DNA of 64,000 nt, taken from assembly GCA_002344125.1 (NCBI GenBank), contig DDTQ01000004.1, positions 57,330-121,329 of the forward strand, given 5' to 3'. The notes below the pieces were generated by a model. It had not been told where the DNA came from, ran no database searches, and saw only the letters and a program-made list of their open reading frames with translations. The position numbers and the translations under genes are program-made. This document shows, piece after piece, positions 53,032 to 60,125 of the stretch; position 1 is the stretch's first letter, and each line of letters begins with the position of its first letter. The DNA is from Ignavibacteria bacterium UBA2360. GTDB taxonomy: Bacteria; Bacteroidota; Ignavibacteria; Tepidaquicellales; OLB5.

Positions 53032-54699
53032 TTACATTTCTATTACCTGGTGATTAAAATTATTTACATCAATTTCATGAAACAGCTTCTTTATGAATGA
53101 TTCATCGTACTTGTTAAGGAAGTATATTATGCTTATTACTCTTTCCTGCAGGTTATGATTCGGATAGATATTGTTGGTTACTTTATCTATCTGTGTTGTT
53201 GTTGTTTCGCTTTTTTTAGCCTGGGCGTTTATCAGTTTGCTTCTGAAATGCTCAATGTTCTGTTTCGTCTTTTCCTTCATATTATCCACAGCGTTAAGCA
53301 GCGTCTGGTCAACCCTCACCGTCATATTACGCATATCATAAAATACCTTGTTCAGCTCATCTATATATTTGGATATTTCGTCGTCAATTTTCACTTCTGA
53401 GAGTCTATCAACAACCTTTGAAACCAGGAAACTGTGATGAAAAATGTCTTCAAGCTTAACATTGAAGTTATTCATGAACTTGGCAATTTTCCCTTCAATT
53501 ATACTTACAGATGCGCGGGGGAAAATGACAGGCATTGTTATATCATAATGCCTGTATGCGGGCTTAAACTGCGCGAAGTATGAGATCTCTCCGGGGCCGC
53601 CTATGTAAGCTGCGGTAGGGAGCAGGTAATCCTGGCAGATGGGCCTTAATACAACATTCGGACTGAACAGCTCAGGCGATTCCTGCAGCAAATTAAGCAT
53701 CTCCCCGTTTTCAAACCTGCGTTTTGAATTTTTTAAAGCGAATTTCCCGCCATCGCGCGGTTCTATAAGAAGCCTGTTGTTATTATGGAGAAAAAACATA
53801 TTTATTACCTTCGGCTTAACCTGAAGATCGTAATTCTTTTCAAGCTCCGCGCTTTGTGTAATTATGGATTCACAAAGCTTTGTGTTACTTGTCAGCTCTT
53901 TTTCAAACACAGGAGTTAAAAGCCTTTTTATTTCCTGATCAGAAGGATCAATAAATATAACACCGTAACCTTTGAAGAAATCGTTCATTAAACCGGCAAA
54001 CGCCGTTTTATAATCGTTACCTTCACTGTAATGTTTGGTTACCATGTTCATTATCTTATCCTTAAAATCAGTGTCTATCAACGAGCTTCGCAGCTGTTCA
54101 TTAATGCTGTTGATAAGCTCTCCAAACACAATGCTGCCTACAGGTGGTGTATTTTTCTTAGTAGTTTCTTCTTCACCGGCGCTTTCATCTTCAAACCCAA
54201 CTCTTACAAGTTCATTTTGTTTATCAATAAGGTAAGTGTGATTGGCTTCATCAACATCATGATCTTCGCTTTCAAGCCAGAATACCGGCACAAAATTGAA
54301 CTGCGGAAACCGCTCTTTCAGATCTCTTGATAGCTTAACTGCTGAAATAGTCTTTAATATTGTGTAAAAAGGACCGGTATATAAGCCAACCTGCTGACCG
54401 GTAACAACTGAGAACGTGTTGTCATTTTCAAGCAGTTCAATGTTAGCTGCTGTATATTCATCTCCGCCGAAGGTGACATTTTGCCTTTTTAATATATCTA
54501 TAAGTACGTTCTTATCGAAGTACCTGCTGGTATTGTAGTTATGTACTTTATCATCTATTACCTTGAAAAAATCTTCATTATCCCTGAACATCGCGTTAAA
54601 AAAGGGCTTCAGCTTTGCGGAATCCTCTTCTGACTGTGAAATGTAATCAAGATAAAGATTGTTGAAATTTGGCAGCTTATTGAATTCTACTGAGTACAT
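53032..54699 (-). CDS. bshC: Bacillithiol biosynthesis cysteine-adding enzyme
   Basis: A 555-residue protein that adds cysteine to glucosaminyl-malate in the last step of bacillithiol synthesis. Seen: FSVVTGQQVGLYTGPFYTILKTISAVKL (about 82-109), FVPVFWLESEDHDVDEANH, GGPGEISYFAQFKPAY and a long C-terminal coiled coil (VDQTLLNAVDNMKEKTKQNIEHF). Length is normal. No bshA or bshB is in the window. The gene lies 3 nt after the zinc ribbon... gene order on the minus strand is thpR, zinc ribbon, bshC, GT9, with tiny gaps, so one operon is likely. Confidence 0.95.
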   Translation of the reverse strand: MYSVEFNKLPNFNNLYLDYISQSEEDSAKLKPFFNAMFRDNEDFFKVIDDKVHNYNTSRYFDKNVLIDILKRQNVTFGGDEYTAANIELLENDNTFSVVTGQQVGLYTGPFYTILKTISAVKLSRDLKERFPQFNFVPVFWLESEDHDVDEANHTYLIDKQNELVRVGFEDESAGEEETTKKNTPPVGSIVFGELINSINEQLRSSLIDTDFKDKIMNMVTKHYSEGNDYKTAFAGLMNDFFKGYGVIFIDPSDQEIKRLLTPVFEKELTSNTKLCESIITQSAELEKNYDLQVKPKVINMFFLHNNNRLLIEPRDGGKFALKNSKRRFENGEMLNLLQESPELFSPNVVLRPICQDYLLPTAAYIGGPGEISYFAQFKPAYRHYDITMPVIFPRASVSIIEGKIAKFMNNFNVKLEDIFHHSFLVSKVVDRLSEVKIDDEISKYIDELNKVFYDMRNMTVRVDQTLLNAVDNMKEKTKQNIEHFRSKLINAQAKKSETTTTQIDKVTNNIYPNHNLQERVISIIYFLNKYDESFIKKLFHEIDVNNFNHQVIEM

Positions 54700-54702
54700 T
54701 AT

Positions 54703-55032
54703 TTATTTTTTATCTTTCTTTGAACCGGTTTTCTTTTCAGCGGATTTAATTTCCTTAGACGCGGCTGAATCTGTTTTATTCTCTGTTTTGGTTGAATCAA
54801 TAGTCTTTGTATCGGTGCCTTTGCTCGACTTACTTGCAGATTGCGGCTTATTTTTATAATCCGTAAGATAAAAACCGCTGCCTTTGAAGATCAAACCGCC
54901 GCCGGTTCCTATCAGCTTTTTCAGAGTGTTCTTTCCGCAGTTTGGGCACTTCTTGAGCGGCGGGTCGCTCATCTTCTGTAACTCTTCAAGTGTGTGTCCG
55001 CAATTGGAACATTGGTATTCGTAAAATGGCAT
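54703..55032 (-). CDS. FmdB-type zinc ribbon protein
   Basis: 109 residues. The first 45 form an FmdB-like zinc ribbon (MPFYEYQCSNCG...LKKCPNCGKNTLKKLIG) with two CxxC knuckles. It continues GGLIFKGSGFYLTDYKN, which is the usual FmdB ending. The last 45 residues are a low-complexity Lys/Ser/Thr tail (SKSSKGTDTKTIDS, EKKTGSKKDKK). FmdB proteins are described as putative regulators, but the role is unclear; the tail suggests RNA or protein binding. It is cotranscribed with thpR (4 nt gap) and bshC (3 nt gap). Confidence 0.88.
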   Translation of the reverse strand: MPFYEYQCSNCGHTLEELQKMSDPPLKKCPNCGKNTLKKLIGTGGGLIFKGSGFYLTDYKNKPQSASKSSKGTDTKTIDSTKTENKTDSAASKEIKSAEKKTGSKKDKK

Positions 55033-55036
55033 ATGG

Positions 55037-55600
55037 TTATTTTAAAAAGTTAAATTTATATAATTCTTCGTACACGGGACCTTCAGGCCTAAGCGAACTC
55101 TTCATCAGGCTGAAGGATCTGAATATAACATTTTCCGGTTTTAGAGGAAAACTGAATTCAGGTTCTATCTTCTTTCTCTTATCTCTCGAAAATCTGCCCA
55201 GTGTAATGTGAGGTACAAATCGTTTTTCAGGCTTTACGCCAAAATTCAGAATTATCCTGTCTATAAAACTTACCAGCTGCTCTGCACTGCTCCCCTTTTC
55301 AAGCAAGCCTGCATATATAACATTGGGGTAACGGTTATCCGGAAAAAAACCAATTTTATCTGTGCTGAATTCAATCAGTTCAAAATCAAATTTCAGCCTG
55401 TCAAGCGTGCACGCCAAAGGTTCTATATTCTGTTCATCAACATCACCTAAAAATCTCAGTGTCATATGGAATTTATCTGGCTCAATCCATTTAACAGGAT
55501 ATGACTCCAGATCTTTCTTGATTTCCGGGAATACGTCTTTCAAGTGAACCAGGTCCCCGGACTCAGGATTTAATGATATAAATAGCCTGAATTTTGGCAA
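55037..55600 (-). CDS. thpR: RNA 2',3'-cyclic phosphodiesterase (2H family)
   Basis: A 187-residue 2H phosphoesterase. Both catalytic HxTx motifs are present: FHMTLRFLGDV (about residues 45-55) and PHITLGRFSRD (about 130-140). It opens RLFISLNPE, typical of ThpR/LigT. It hydrolyses 2',3'-cyclic phosphate ends of RNA and can ligate tRNA halves in vitro. First gene of the thpR-zinc ribbon-bshC-GT9 block; a TAnnTTTG box is on the minus strand at 55625-55632. Confidence 0.93.
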   Translation of the reverse strand: MPKFRLFISLNPESGDLVHLKDVFPEIKKDLESYPVKWIEPDKFHMTLRFLGDVDEQNIEPLACTLDRLKFDFELIEFSTDKIGFFPDNRYPNVIYAGLLEKGSSAEQLVSFIDRIILNFGVKPEKRFVPHITLGRFSRDKRKKIEPEFSFPLKPENVIFRSFSLMKSSLRPEGPVYEELYKFNFLK

Positions 55601-55672
55601 AAAATGTATCCGCTAGATTAGTTACAAAATTATCGATTATTGTTCAAATATTCAAAGAATATATAAATAAAA

Positions 55673-55698
55673 AAAGCCTCTGAAAATTCAGAGGCTTT
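55673..55698 (-). terminator. Terminator of the 55724 cargo gene
   Basis: AAAGCCTCTGAA (55673-55684) pairs with TTCAGAGGCTTT (55687-55698). On the minus strand a T-run follows. It is 25 nt beyond the cargo stop codon. Confidence 0.85.
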
Positions 55699-55723
55699 CA
55701 CTTATAAATTCATGTAAAACGGT

Positions 55724-56602
55724 TTATTTTACTAAACTCATTTTGTTGGTTTTTATCAAACCGTTTGATTCAAGCCTGTAGTAATAAATACCGCTTGAAA
55801 GATTGGATGCGTCAAAATCTACTGTATATTTGCCTGTAACCAGGTTATCAGAAACCAATGTTGAAACTTCTGAGCCTGTAGCGTCATATACTTTTAATGT
55901 GGTGAATCCGGTTTTCGGTATATCAAACTGGATCTTTGTTACCGGGTTAAACGGATTTGGATAATTCTGATGCAGTTCAAATCTTGTTGGTACTGCGTTC
56001 GGATCCTGAACTATACCGGTTGCGGCATTGCCAAAAACCGCGATACTATCTAAAACCATTCCGTGTCCGTCTGAATCTTTATGTATAAATGATAAGAAGA
56101 TATCCTGGCCTGCCCATGCTGTGAGCGGAAAGCTGTATCTTCTCCAGATGATCTCAGGAGCGCCAACAGGGATGCAATGTACGCAGACTTTTCCGACATA
56201 TTGCGTAAAACTTGCTTGTAATGAATCTGTTGTTGAAACCCTGACGAGTAATGAATCATATGGATATGGACCATCGCTGAACTGCTTCACTAACCAGAAC
56301 ACAACTGAATCACCTGCAACGATACCATTTATCCTTGGTGAAACAAGCCAATCTTCACCGGCGGGAGCTTCATAGTTGATAAATGCTACAGCAGAACCGT
56401 GTTTAGCCGGTAATGTACCAAAAGACGCAATCAACGGTGCAGTAACTCTATTCCAAATAACGGTGCCGTTTGTAGCGACATTTATACTTCTCCAGCCTAC
56501 CGGCGGAACTGAGGTTTCAAAGCTTTCAAACAGCTTTGTAACTTGGGCATTAATGGAAACTGTTGTTAAAACAAGAAATAACAGTAACGTGAGTTTTTTC
56601 AT
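55724..56602 (-). CDS. Choice-of-anchor-J (MAM-like) T9SS cargo
   Basis: 292 residues from the ATG at 56602, chosen because GAGGAGAT lies just before it and it opens a signal peptide (KKLTLLLFLVLTTVSINAQ). An upstream start at 56638 would add 12 charged residues and is rejected. The passenger (about 25-190) is a choice-of-anchor-J jelly roll: FESFETSVPPVGWRSIN, AVAFINYEAPAGEDWLVSPRI, DSVVFWLVKQF and HGMVLDSIAVFG. The sorting domain follows (NYPNPFNPVTKIQFDIPKTG...NKMSLVK) without insert. Such jelly-roll domains bind glycans or peptides in adhesins and peptidases. A TAnnTTTG box lies at 56632-56639 on the minus strand. Confidence 0.87.
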   Translation of the reverse strand: MKKLTLLLFLVLTTVSINAQVTKLFESFETSVPPVGWRSINVATNGTVIWNRVTAPLIASFGTLPAKHGSAVAFINYEAPAGEDWLVSPRINGIVAGDSVVFWLVKQFSDGPYPYDSLLVRVSTTDSLQASFTQYVGKVCVHCIPVGAPEIIWRRYSFPLTAWAGQDIFLSFIHKDSDGHGMVLDSIAVFGNAATGIVQDPNAVPTRFELHQNYPNPFNPVTKIQFDIPKTGFTTLKVYDATGSEVSTLVSDNLVTGKYTVDFDASNLSSGIYYYRLESNGLIKTNKMSLVK

Positions 56603-56774
56603 ATCTCCTCTTTCTTTGATTTTTTGAAAAACAAACATAAAATATTTAGAACTGCAAAAAAGGGTAAAAATACATACATAGGTAGTAAATACTATTAACT
56701 ATATTAGGGGTATTTATGTAGGAAGAATGGGACTTTTGATTTAATTAAGGATATTTTATCAAATCTAATTTTTT

Positions 56775-56782
56775 TATATTTG
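56775..56782 (+). promoter_or_regulatory. Candidate TAnnTTTG -7 box for hppD
   Basis: TATATTTG, 41 nt before the hppD ATG. The predicted leader is about 40 nt. Confidence 0.4.
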
Positions 56783-56823
56783 CCAATTCAATTAAAACGA
56801 AACTATTTAATATTACAATTTAT

Positions 56824-57966
56824 ATGGATACTTTATCACCAAAAGTTAAAACAGCTTCCAAAGAAAAACCGGTTGATTTTCTTCCGCTGAAGAATTGGGA
56901 TCATATCGAGTTGTATTGCGGCAATGCTAAACAATCAGCATTCTATTACCAATATGCCATGGGCTTTAAATTAACAGGCTACAGCGGACTTGAAACCGGA
57001 AACCGCGAAAGAGCTTCTTACCTGCTTGAACAGGGTAAGATCAGGTTTGTGCTTACAACACCATACCACCCCGATAGCTTCATTGCCGAGCATATTAAGC
57101 AGCATGGCGATGGCGTAAGAGATATTGCTCTCGAAGTGGATGATGCCGAAAGCGCTTTCAATGAGACTGTTAAGCGTGGAGCGGTTCCGGCTTTGGAACC
57201 CACTAAAATTGAAGATGAAAGCGGATTCATAATCCGCTCAGCTATCAAAACCTATGGCGATACTATCCATTCATTTATTCAGCGTAACAATTACAAAGGT
57301 TTTTTCCTGCCCGGATTCATTGATGCCTCCGCAAAAGCTGTACAGGGTATAAAAGACGCCGGCCTAAGATCAATAGATCATATGGTTGGTAATGTTGAGC
57401 TTGGTAAAATGAATTTCTGGGTTAAGTTCTACGCTGAAACCATGGGATTCAGCCAGCTTCTTTCTTTTGATGACAAAGATATTTCAACCGAATATACCGC
57501 TTTAATGAGCAAAGTAATGCAAAGCGGTACTGGTAAAATAAAATTCCCTATTAACGAACCCGCAGCAGGCAAAAAGAAATCACAGATCGATGAATACCTG
57601 GAATTCTATCATGGTGCAGGATGCCAGCATATTGCAATGAGCACAACTAACATCGTGGAAACAGTCAGCGAACTGAAAAGAAGGGGAGTGGAGTTCTTAA
57701 GAGTGCCAACAACTTATTACCAGAAGCTTGAAGCAAGGGTTGGCAAGATTGATGAAGATGTGGATGAACTGGCAAAACACGGAATATTGGTTGACCGCGA
57801 TGATGATGGTTACCTTCTGCAGCTTTTCAGCAAACCCATTGAAGACAGGCCTACCGTATTCTTCGAGATAATTCAGCGAAAAGGCGCAAAATCCTTTGGT
57901 AAAGGTAACTTCAAAGCGCTATTCGAAGCTATTGAAAGAGAGCAGGCCGTAAGAGGAACACTGTAA
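56824..57966 (+). CDS. hppD: 4-hydroxyphenylpyruvate dioxygenase
   Basis: A 380-residue Fe(II) dioxygenase converting 4-hydroxyphenylpyruvate to homogentisate in tyrosine degradation. Two vicinal-oxygen-chelate domains are visible. The N-terminal one starts [20 protein letters not shown]. The C-terminal one carries the iron ligands: His in [14 protein letters not shown] (about 189), His in [12 protein letters not shown] (about 271) and Glu in [11 protein letters not shown] (about 350). The C-terminal helix [20 protein letters not shown] is typical. The enzyme needs O2. The next step, hmgA, is 570 nt downstream in the same unit, with two small genes between. Confidence 0.96.
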   Translation: MDTLSPKVKTASKEKPVDFLPLKNWDHIELYCGNAKQSAFYYQYAMGFKLTGYSGLETGNRERASYLLEQGKIRFVLTTPYHPDSFIAEHIKQHGDGVRDIALEVDDAESAFNETVKRGAVPALEPTKIEDESGFIIRSAIKTYGDTIHSFIQRNNYKGFFLPGFIDASAKAVQGIKDAGLRSIDHMVGNVELGKMNFWVKFYAETMGFSQLLSFDDKDISTEYTALMSKVMQSGTGKIKFPINEPAAGKKKSQIDEYLEFYHGAGCQHIAMSTTNIVETVSELKRRGVEFLRVPTTYYQKLEARVGKIDEDVDELAKHGILVDRDDDGYLLQLFSKPIEDRPTVFFEIIQRKGAKSFGKGNFKALFEAIEREQAVRGTL

Positions 57967-57969
57967 GTC

Positions 57970-58236
57970 ATGCCTAAGAGTCTTAATGTAAAATTTTCAA
58001 GGCATGCTAAAAGAAGATTGAAGCTTTACCGGATAGACGATAGAGATATTATTGATGAAATCCAACTTTGGAGTAAACAGCACACTGTTGTTTCAAAGAG
58101 TAAATTTCAGATCAGTATTCTTGCTAAGGGCAAATACAGCAAACTAAAATTACCGATCAGGATCGTTGCAACGGTAATCAAAACTGAAGTGTTGATAATA
58201 ACAGCATACCCGTTAAAGAAAGGTAGAAAATTATGA
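57970..58236 (+). CDS. DUF4258-like small basic protein, possible toxin
   Basis: 88 residues, strongly basic. Begins VKFSRHAKRRLKLYRIDDRDI, the 'F-S-x-H-A-x-x-R' opening common to DUF4258 and related RelE/BrnT-fold proteins. It then runs through strands (PIRIVATVIKTEVLIITAYPLKKGRKL) to the end. It starts 3 nt after the hppD stop and overlaps the next gene by 4 bases (ATGA). Pairing with a DUF2283 protein is a recurrent two-gene arrangement suspected to be a toxin-antitoxin system. Toxicity is not shown by sequence. Position inside a tyrosine-degradation operon is unusual. Confidence 0.75.
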   Translation: MPKSLNVKFSRHAKRRLKLYRIDDRDIIDEIQLWSKQHTVVSKSKFQISILAKGKYSKLKLPIRIVATVIKTEVLIITAYPLKKGRKL

Positions 58237-58517
58237 AAATATATTATGATGAAGAATCAGACTCAGCGTATATAGAATTATCCAAAAAGAAACCAAACGG
58301 CGTTGTTGAAGTTTCTGACTTTATTAATGTTGATACAACAAACAAAGGTGAAATCATTGGAATAGAATTTCTAAATGCATCAGAGAAATTTTCAATTGAA
58401 TCTTTATATAATTATGAAATTGAAGTTGCTTCCATGCTGGGAAAACCTGTATTGCGTAAATCTTCATTGAACAGAACCGGCAAAAATTTTAAAGCCGGCA
58501 CTAAAGTTTTAGCATAA
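58233..58517 (+). CDS. DUF2283-family small protein
   Basis: 94 residues. It opens MKIYYDEESDSAYIELSKK, the hallmark of DUF2283, then has DTTNKGEIIGIEFLNAS. The acidic N-terminal half fits a partner or antitoxin for the basic DUF4258 protein encoded just upstream, with which it overlaps by 4 bases. A short basic C-terminal extension (SSLNRTGKNFKAGTKV) is additional to the domain. hmgA starts 19 nt downstream, so the pair is transcribed with hppD and hmgA. Confidence 0.85.
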   Translation: MKIYYDEESDSAYIELSKKKPNGVVEVSDFINVDTTNKGEIIGIEFLNASEKFSIESLYNYEIEVASMLGKPVLRKSSLNRTGKNFKAGTKVLA

Positions 58518-58536
58518 GAAATAACATTTTAATCTA

Positions 58537-59715
58537 ATGGCATATTATCATAAACTGGGGAAGATTCCTCAAAAAAGACATGTTCAGTTCAGACAGCCTG
58601 ATGGATCACTATATCAGGAACAGGTAATCGGCACCGAAGGATTTTCAGGTATTTCTTCAATACTCTACCATATTAACCCGCCTACTAAAGTAAAAAAGAT
58701 AACAAAGATTGAAGATATCGGTTATAAGGAGTGGGATGAAGGCAGTTTAAGACATTACCACATCCGTACACTGGACGCTAAACCTGCGGGTGACCCAATT
58801 TCCGGAAGAAAAGTCATGATGTTCAACAATGATCTTTCCATGGCTATCTGTAATCCCGATAAACAAATGGATTACTTTTATAAAAACGGTGAAGGTGATG
58901 AAGTAATATTTGTACATTACGGCACAGGTACCCTGGAATCACAATACGGCTCATTGGATTATCACGATGGCGACTATATTGTCATTCCCCGCGGTGTAAT
59001 TTACAGAGTAATTACAACGAGTGAAAAAACCAAATTCATGGTGATTGAATCCAAAAGTCCTGTTTACACCCCCGCAAGATATAAAAATTCCTACGGGCAG
59101 TACCTCGAGCACTCACCGTTTTGCGAACGCGACTTCCGCGTTCCTGAAACTCTGCTGACTGTTGATGAAAAAGGTGAGTTCCTGGTTAAGATCAAGAAGT
59201 TTAATAAACTGCATCATTACATTTTTGATTACCACCCGTTTGATATAGTCGGCTGGGACGGTTACTTCTATCCATGGATTTTCAATATCAACGATTTCAT
59301 GCCTATCACAGGCAAAATCCATCAGCCGCCGCCGGTTCACCAGACCTTTGAAGCCAGAAATTTTGTAATTTGTTCTTTCTGCCCGAGACTTTTCGACTAT
59401 CACCCCGATGCCATCCCCGCGCCGTATAACCACAGTAACATTGATAGCGATGAAGTATTATATTACGTTGAAGGTAATTTTATGTCACGCAAGGGTGTTG
59501 ATATGGCTTCATTCACTTTACATCCCGGTGGAATCCCCCACGGGCCGCACCCGGGAACAATGGAAGCATCGATCGGCAAAAAAGAAACTCTTGAGCTTGC
59601 CGTTATGGTTGATACTTTCCACCCGCTCAAATTAACAGAGCACGCAAAACCCTTCGACCTTCCCAACTATCCATACACATGGAATGAAGAAGGCCACGAA
59701 GCCGAAATAGAATGA
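58537..59715 (+). CDS. hmgA: Homogentisate 1,2-dioxygenase
   Basis: A 392-residue cupin dioxygenase that opens homogentisate to maleylacetoacetate. Seen: KLGKIPQKRHVQFRQPDGSLY at the start, GEGDEVIFVHYGTGTLES, GDYIVIPRGVIYRV, VGWDGYFYPWIFNINDFMPITG (substrate-side loop), and the C-terminal metal region NHSNIDSDEVLYYVEGNF plus LHPGGIPHGPHPG. The order is that of HmgA, in the shorter bacterial form. It works directly after hppD. Downstream steps (maleylacetoacetate isomerase, fumarylacetoacetase) are not in the window. Confidence 0.94.
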   Translation: MAYYHKLGKIPQKRHVQFRQPDGSLYQEQVIGTEGFSGISSILYHINPPTKVKKITKIEDIGYKEWDEGSLRHYHIRTLDAKPAGDPISGRKVMMFNNDLSMAICNPDKQMDYFYKNGEGDEVIFVHYGTGTLESQYGSLDYHDGDYIVIPRGVIYRVITTSEKTKFMVIESKSPVYTPARYKNSYGQYLEHSPFCERDFRVPETLLTVDEKGEFLVKIKKFNKLHHYIFDYHPFDIVGWDGYFYPWIFNINDFMPITGKIHQPPPVHQTFEARNFVICSFCPRLFDYHPDAIPAPYNHSNIDSDEVLYYVEGNFMSRKGVDMASFTLHPGGIPHGPHPGTMEASIGKKETLELAVMVDTFHPLKLTEHAKPFDLPNYPYTWNEEGHEAEIE

Positions 59716-59734
59716 GATGATTTTGTATTGCTGA

Positions 59735-60007
59735 TTGAAGATTAATATTGCTTTTGATATTCCCCTCTTGAGAGGGGTGGACGCCGGAGGCGGACAGCTT
59801 GTCACGCCAAAGCGTGAGGGTGTGTTAATAAGGCTTATTGTTTTTGATATTATGGGGCGCGAAGTGGAAGTTCTGGTTAACGAACAACTCAGTCCCGGCC
59901 AGTACCACGCCTATTGGAATGCATCAAATTATCCAAGTGGTGTATATTATTACAAGATCACAGCAGGTGATTTCACTGAAACCCGAAAGATGGTCCTTGT
60001 AAAATAG
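59735..60007 (+). pseudogene. Orphan T9SS sorting domain with repeat insert
   Basis: A 90-codon frame starting TTG right after a TGA (59732-59734). It reads KINIAFDIP, then a repeat-encoded stretch (LLRGVDAGGGQLVTPKREGV), then RLIVFDIMGREVEVLVNEQ, SGVYYYKI and TRKMVLVK, so the rest of the sorting domain is intact. It has no signal peptide, passenger or NYPNPFNP. It begins at the same domain position as the orphan at 8357. It lies 19 nt after hmgA. Best read as a relic or as a copied sorting-domain cassette; expression as a functional protein is doubtful. Confidence 0.6.
59759..59827. repeat. CCCCTCTTGAGAGGGG repeat, in frame inside the orphan sorting domain
   Basis: Begins TTCCCCTCTTGAGAGGGGTGG and ends GAGGGTGTGTT, matching the half-unit and end of the copies at 11455 and 17037. 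Inside is a further hairpin-like GTCACGCC...AGCGTGAG. Read as Ile-Pro-Leu-Leu-Arg-Gly without a stop. Confidence 0.75.
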
Positions 60008-60068
60008 CCTTAAGTCAAATCTGTGAAAATCTGTATAATCAGTTAAATCAGTGTTCTAATCCTCTCAA

Positions 60069-60094
60069 AAGGCTGTTGCAAAACAGCCTTTTTT
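60069..60094 (+). terminator. Intrinsic terminator
   Basis: AAGGCTGTT (60069-60077), a 4-nt loop, AACAGCCTT (60082-60090), then T. It ends the hppD-hmgA unit and separates it from the acyl-CoA ligase. Confidence 0.85.
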
Positions 60095-60111
60095 GTTATT
60101 TGACAATGGTT

Positions 60112-60119
60112 TATTTTTG
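60112..60119 (+). promoter_or_regulatory. Candidate TAnnTTTG -7 box for the acyl-CoA ligase
   Basis: TATTTTTG, 6 nt before the ATG at 60126. It implies a near-leaderless message and argues against the upstream TTG start at 60093. Confidence 0.45.
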
Positions 60120-60125
60120 CATTCT

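Noticed and set aside
56603..56638. Upstream start of the choice-of-anchor-J cargo
   Set aside because: It would put 12 charged residues before a perfect signal peptide. A GAGGAGAT Shine-Dalgarno stands directly before the ATG at 56602.
60093..60125. TTG start for the acyl-CoA ligase at 60093
   Set aside because: It overlaps the T-run of the upstream terminator and the TAnnTTTG box. The ATG at 60126 begins the recognisable protein.
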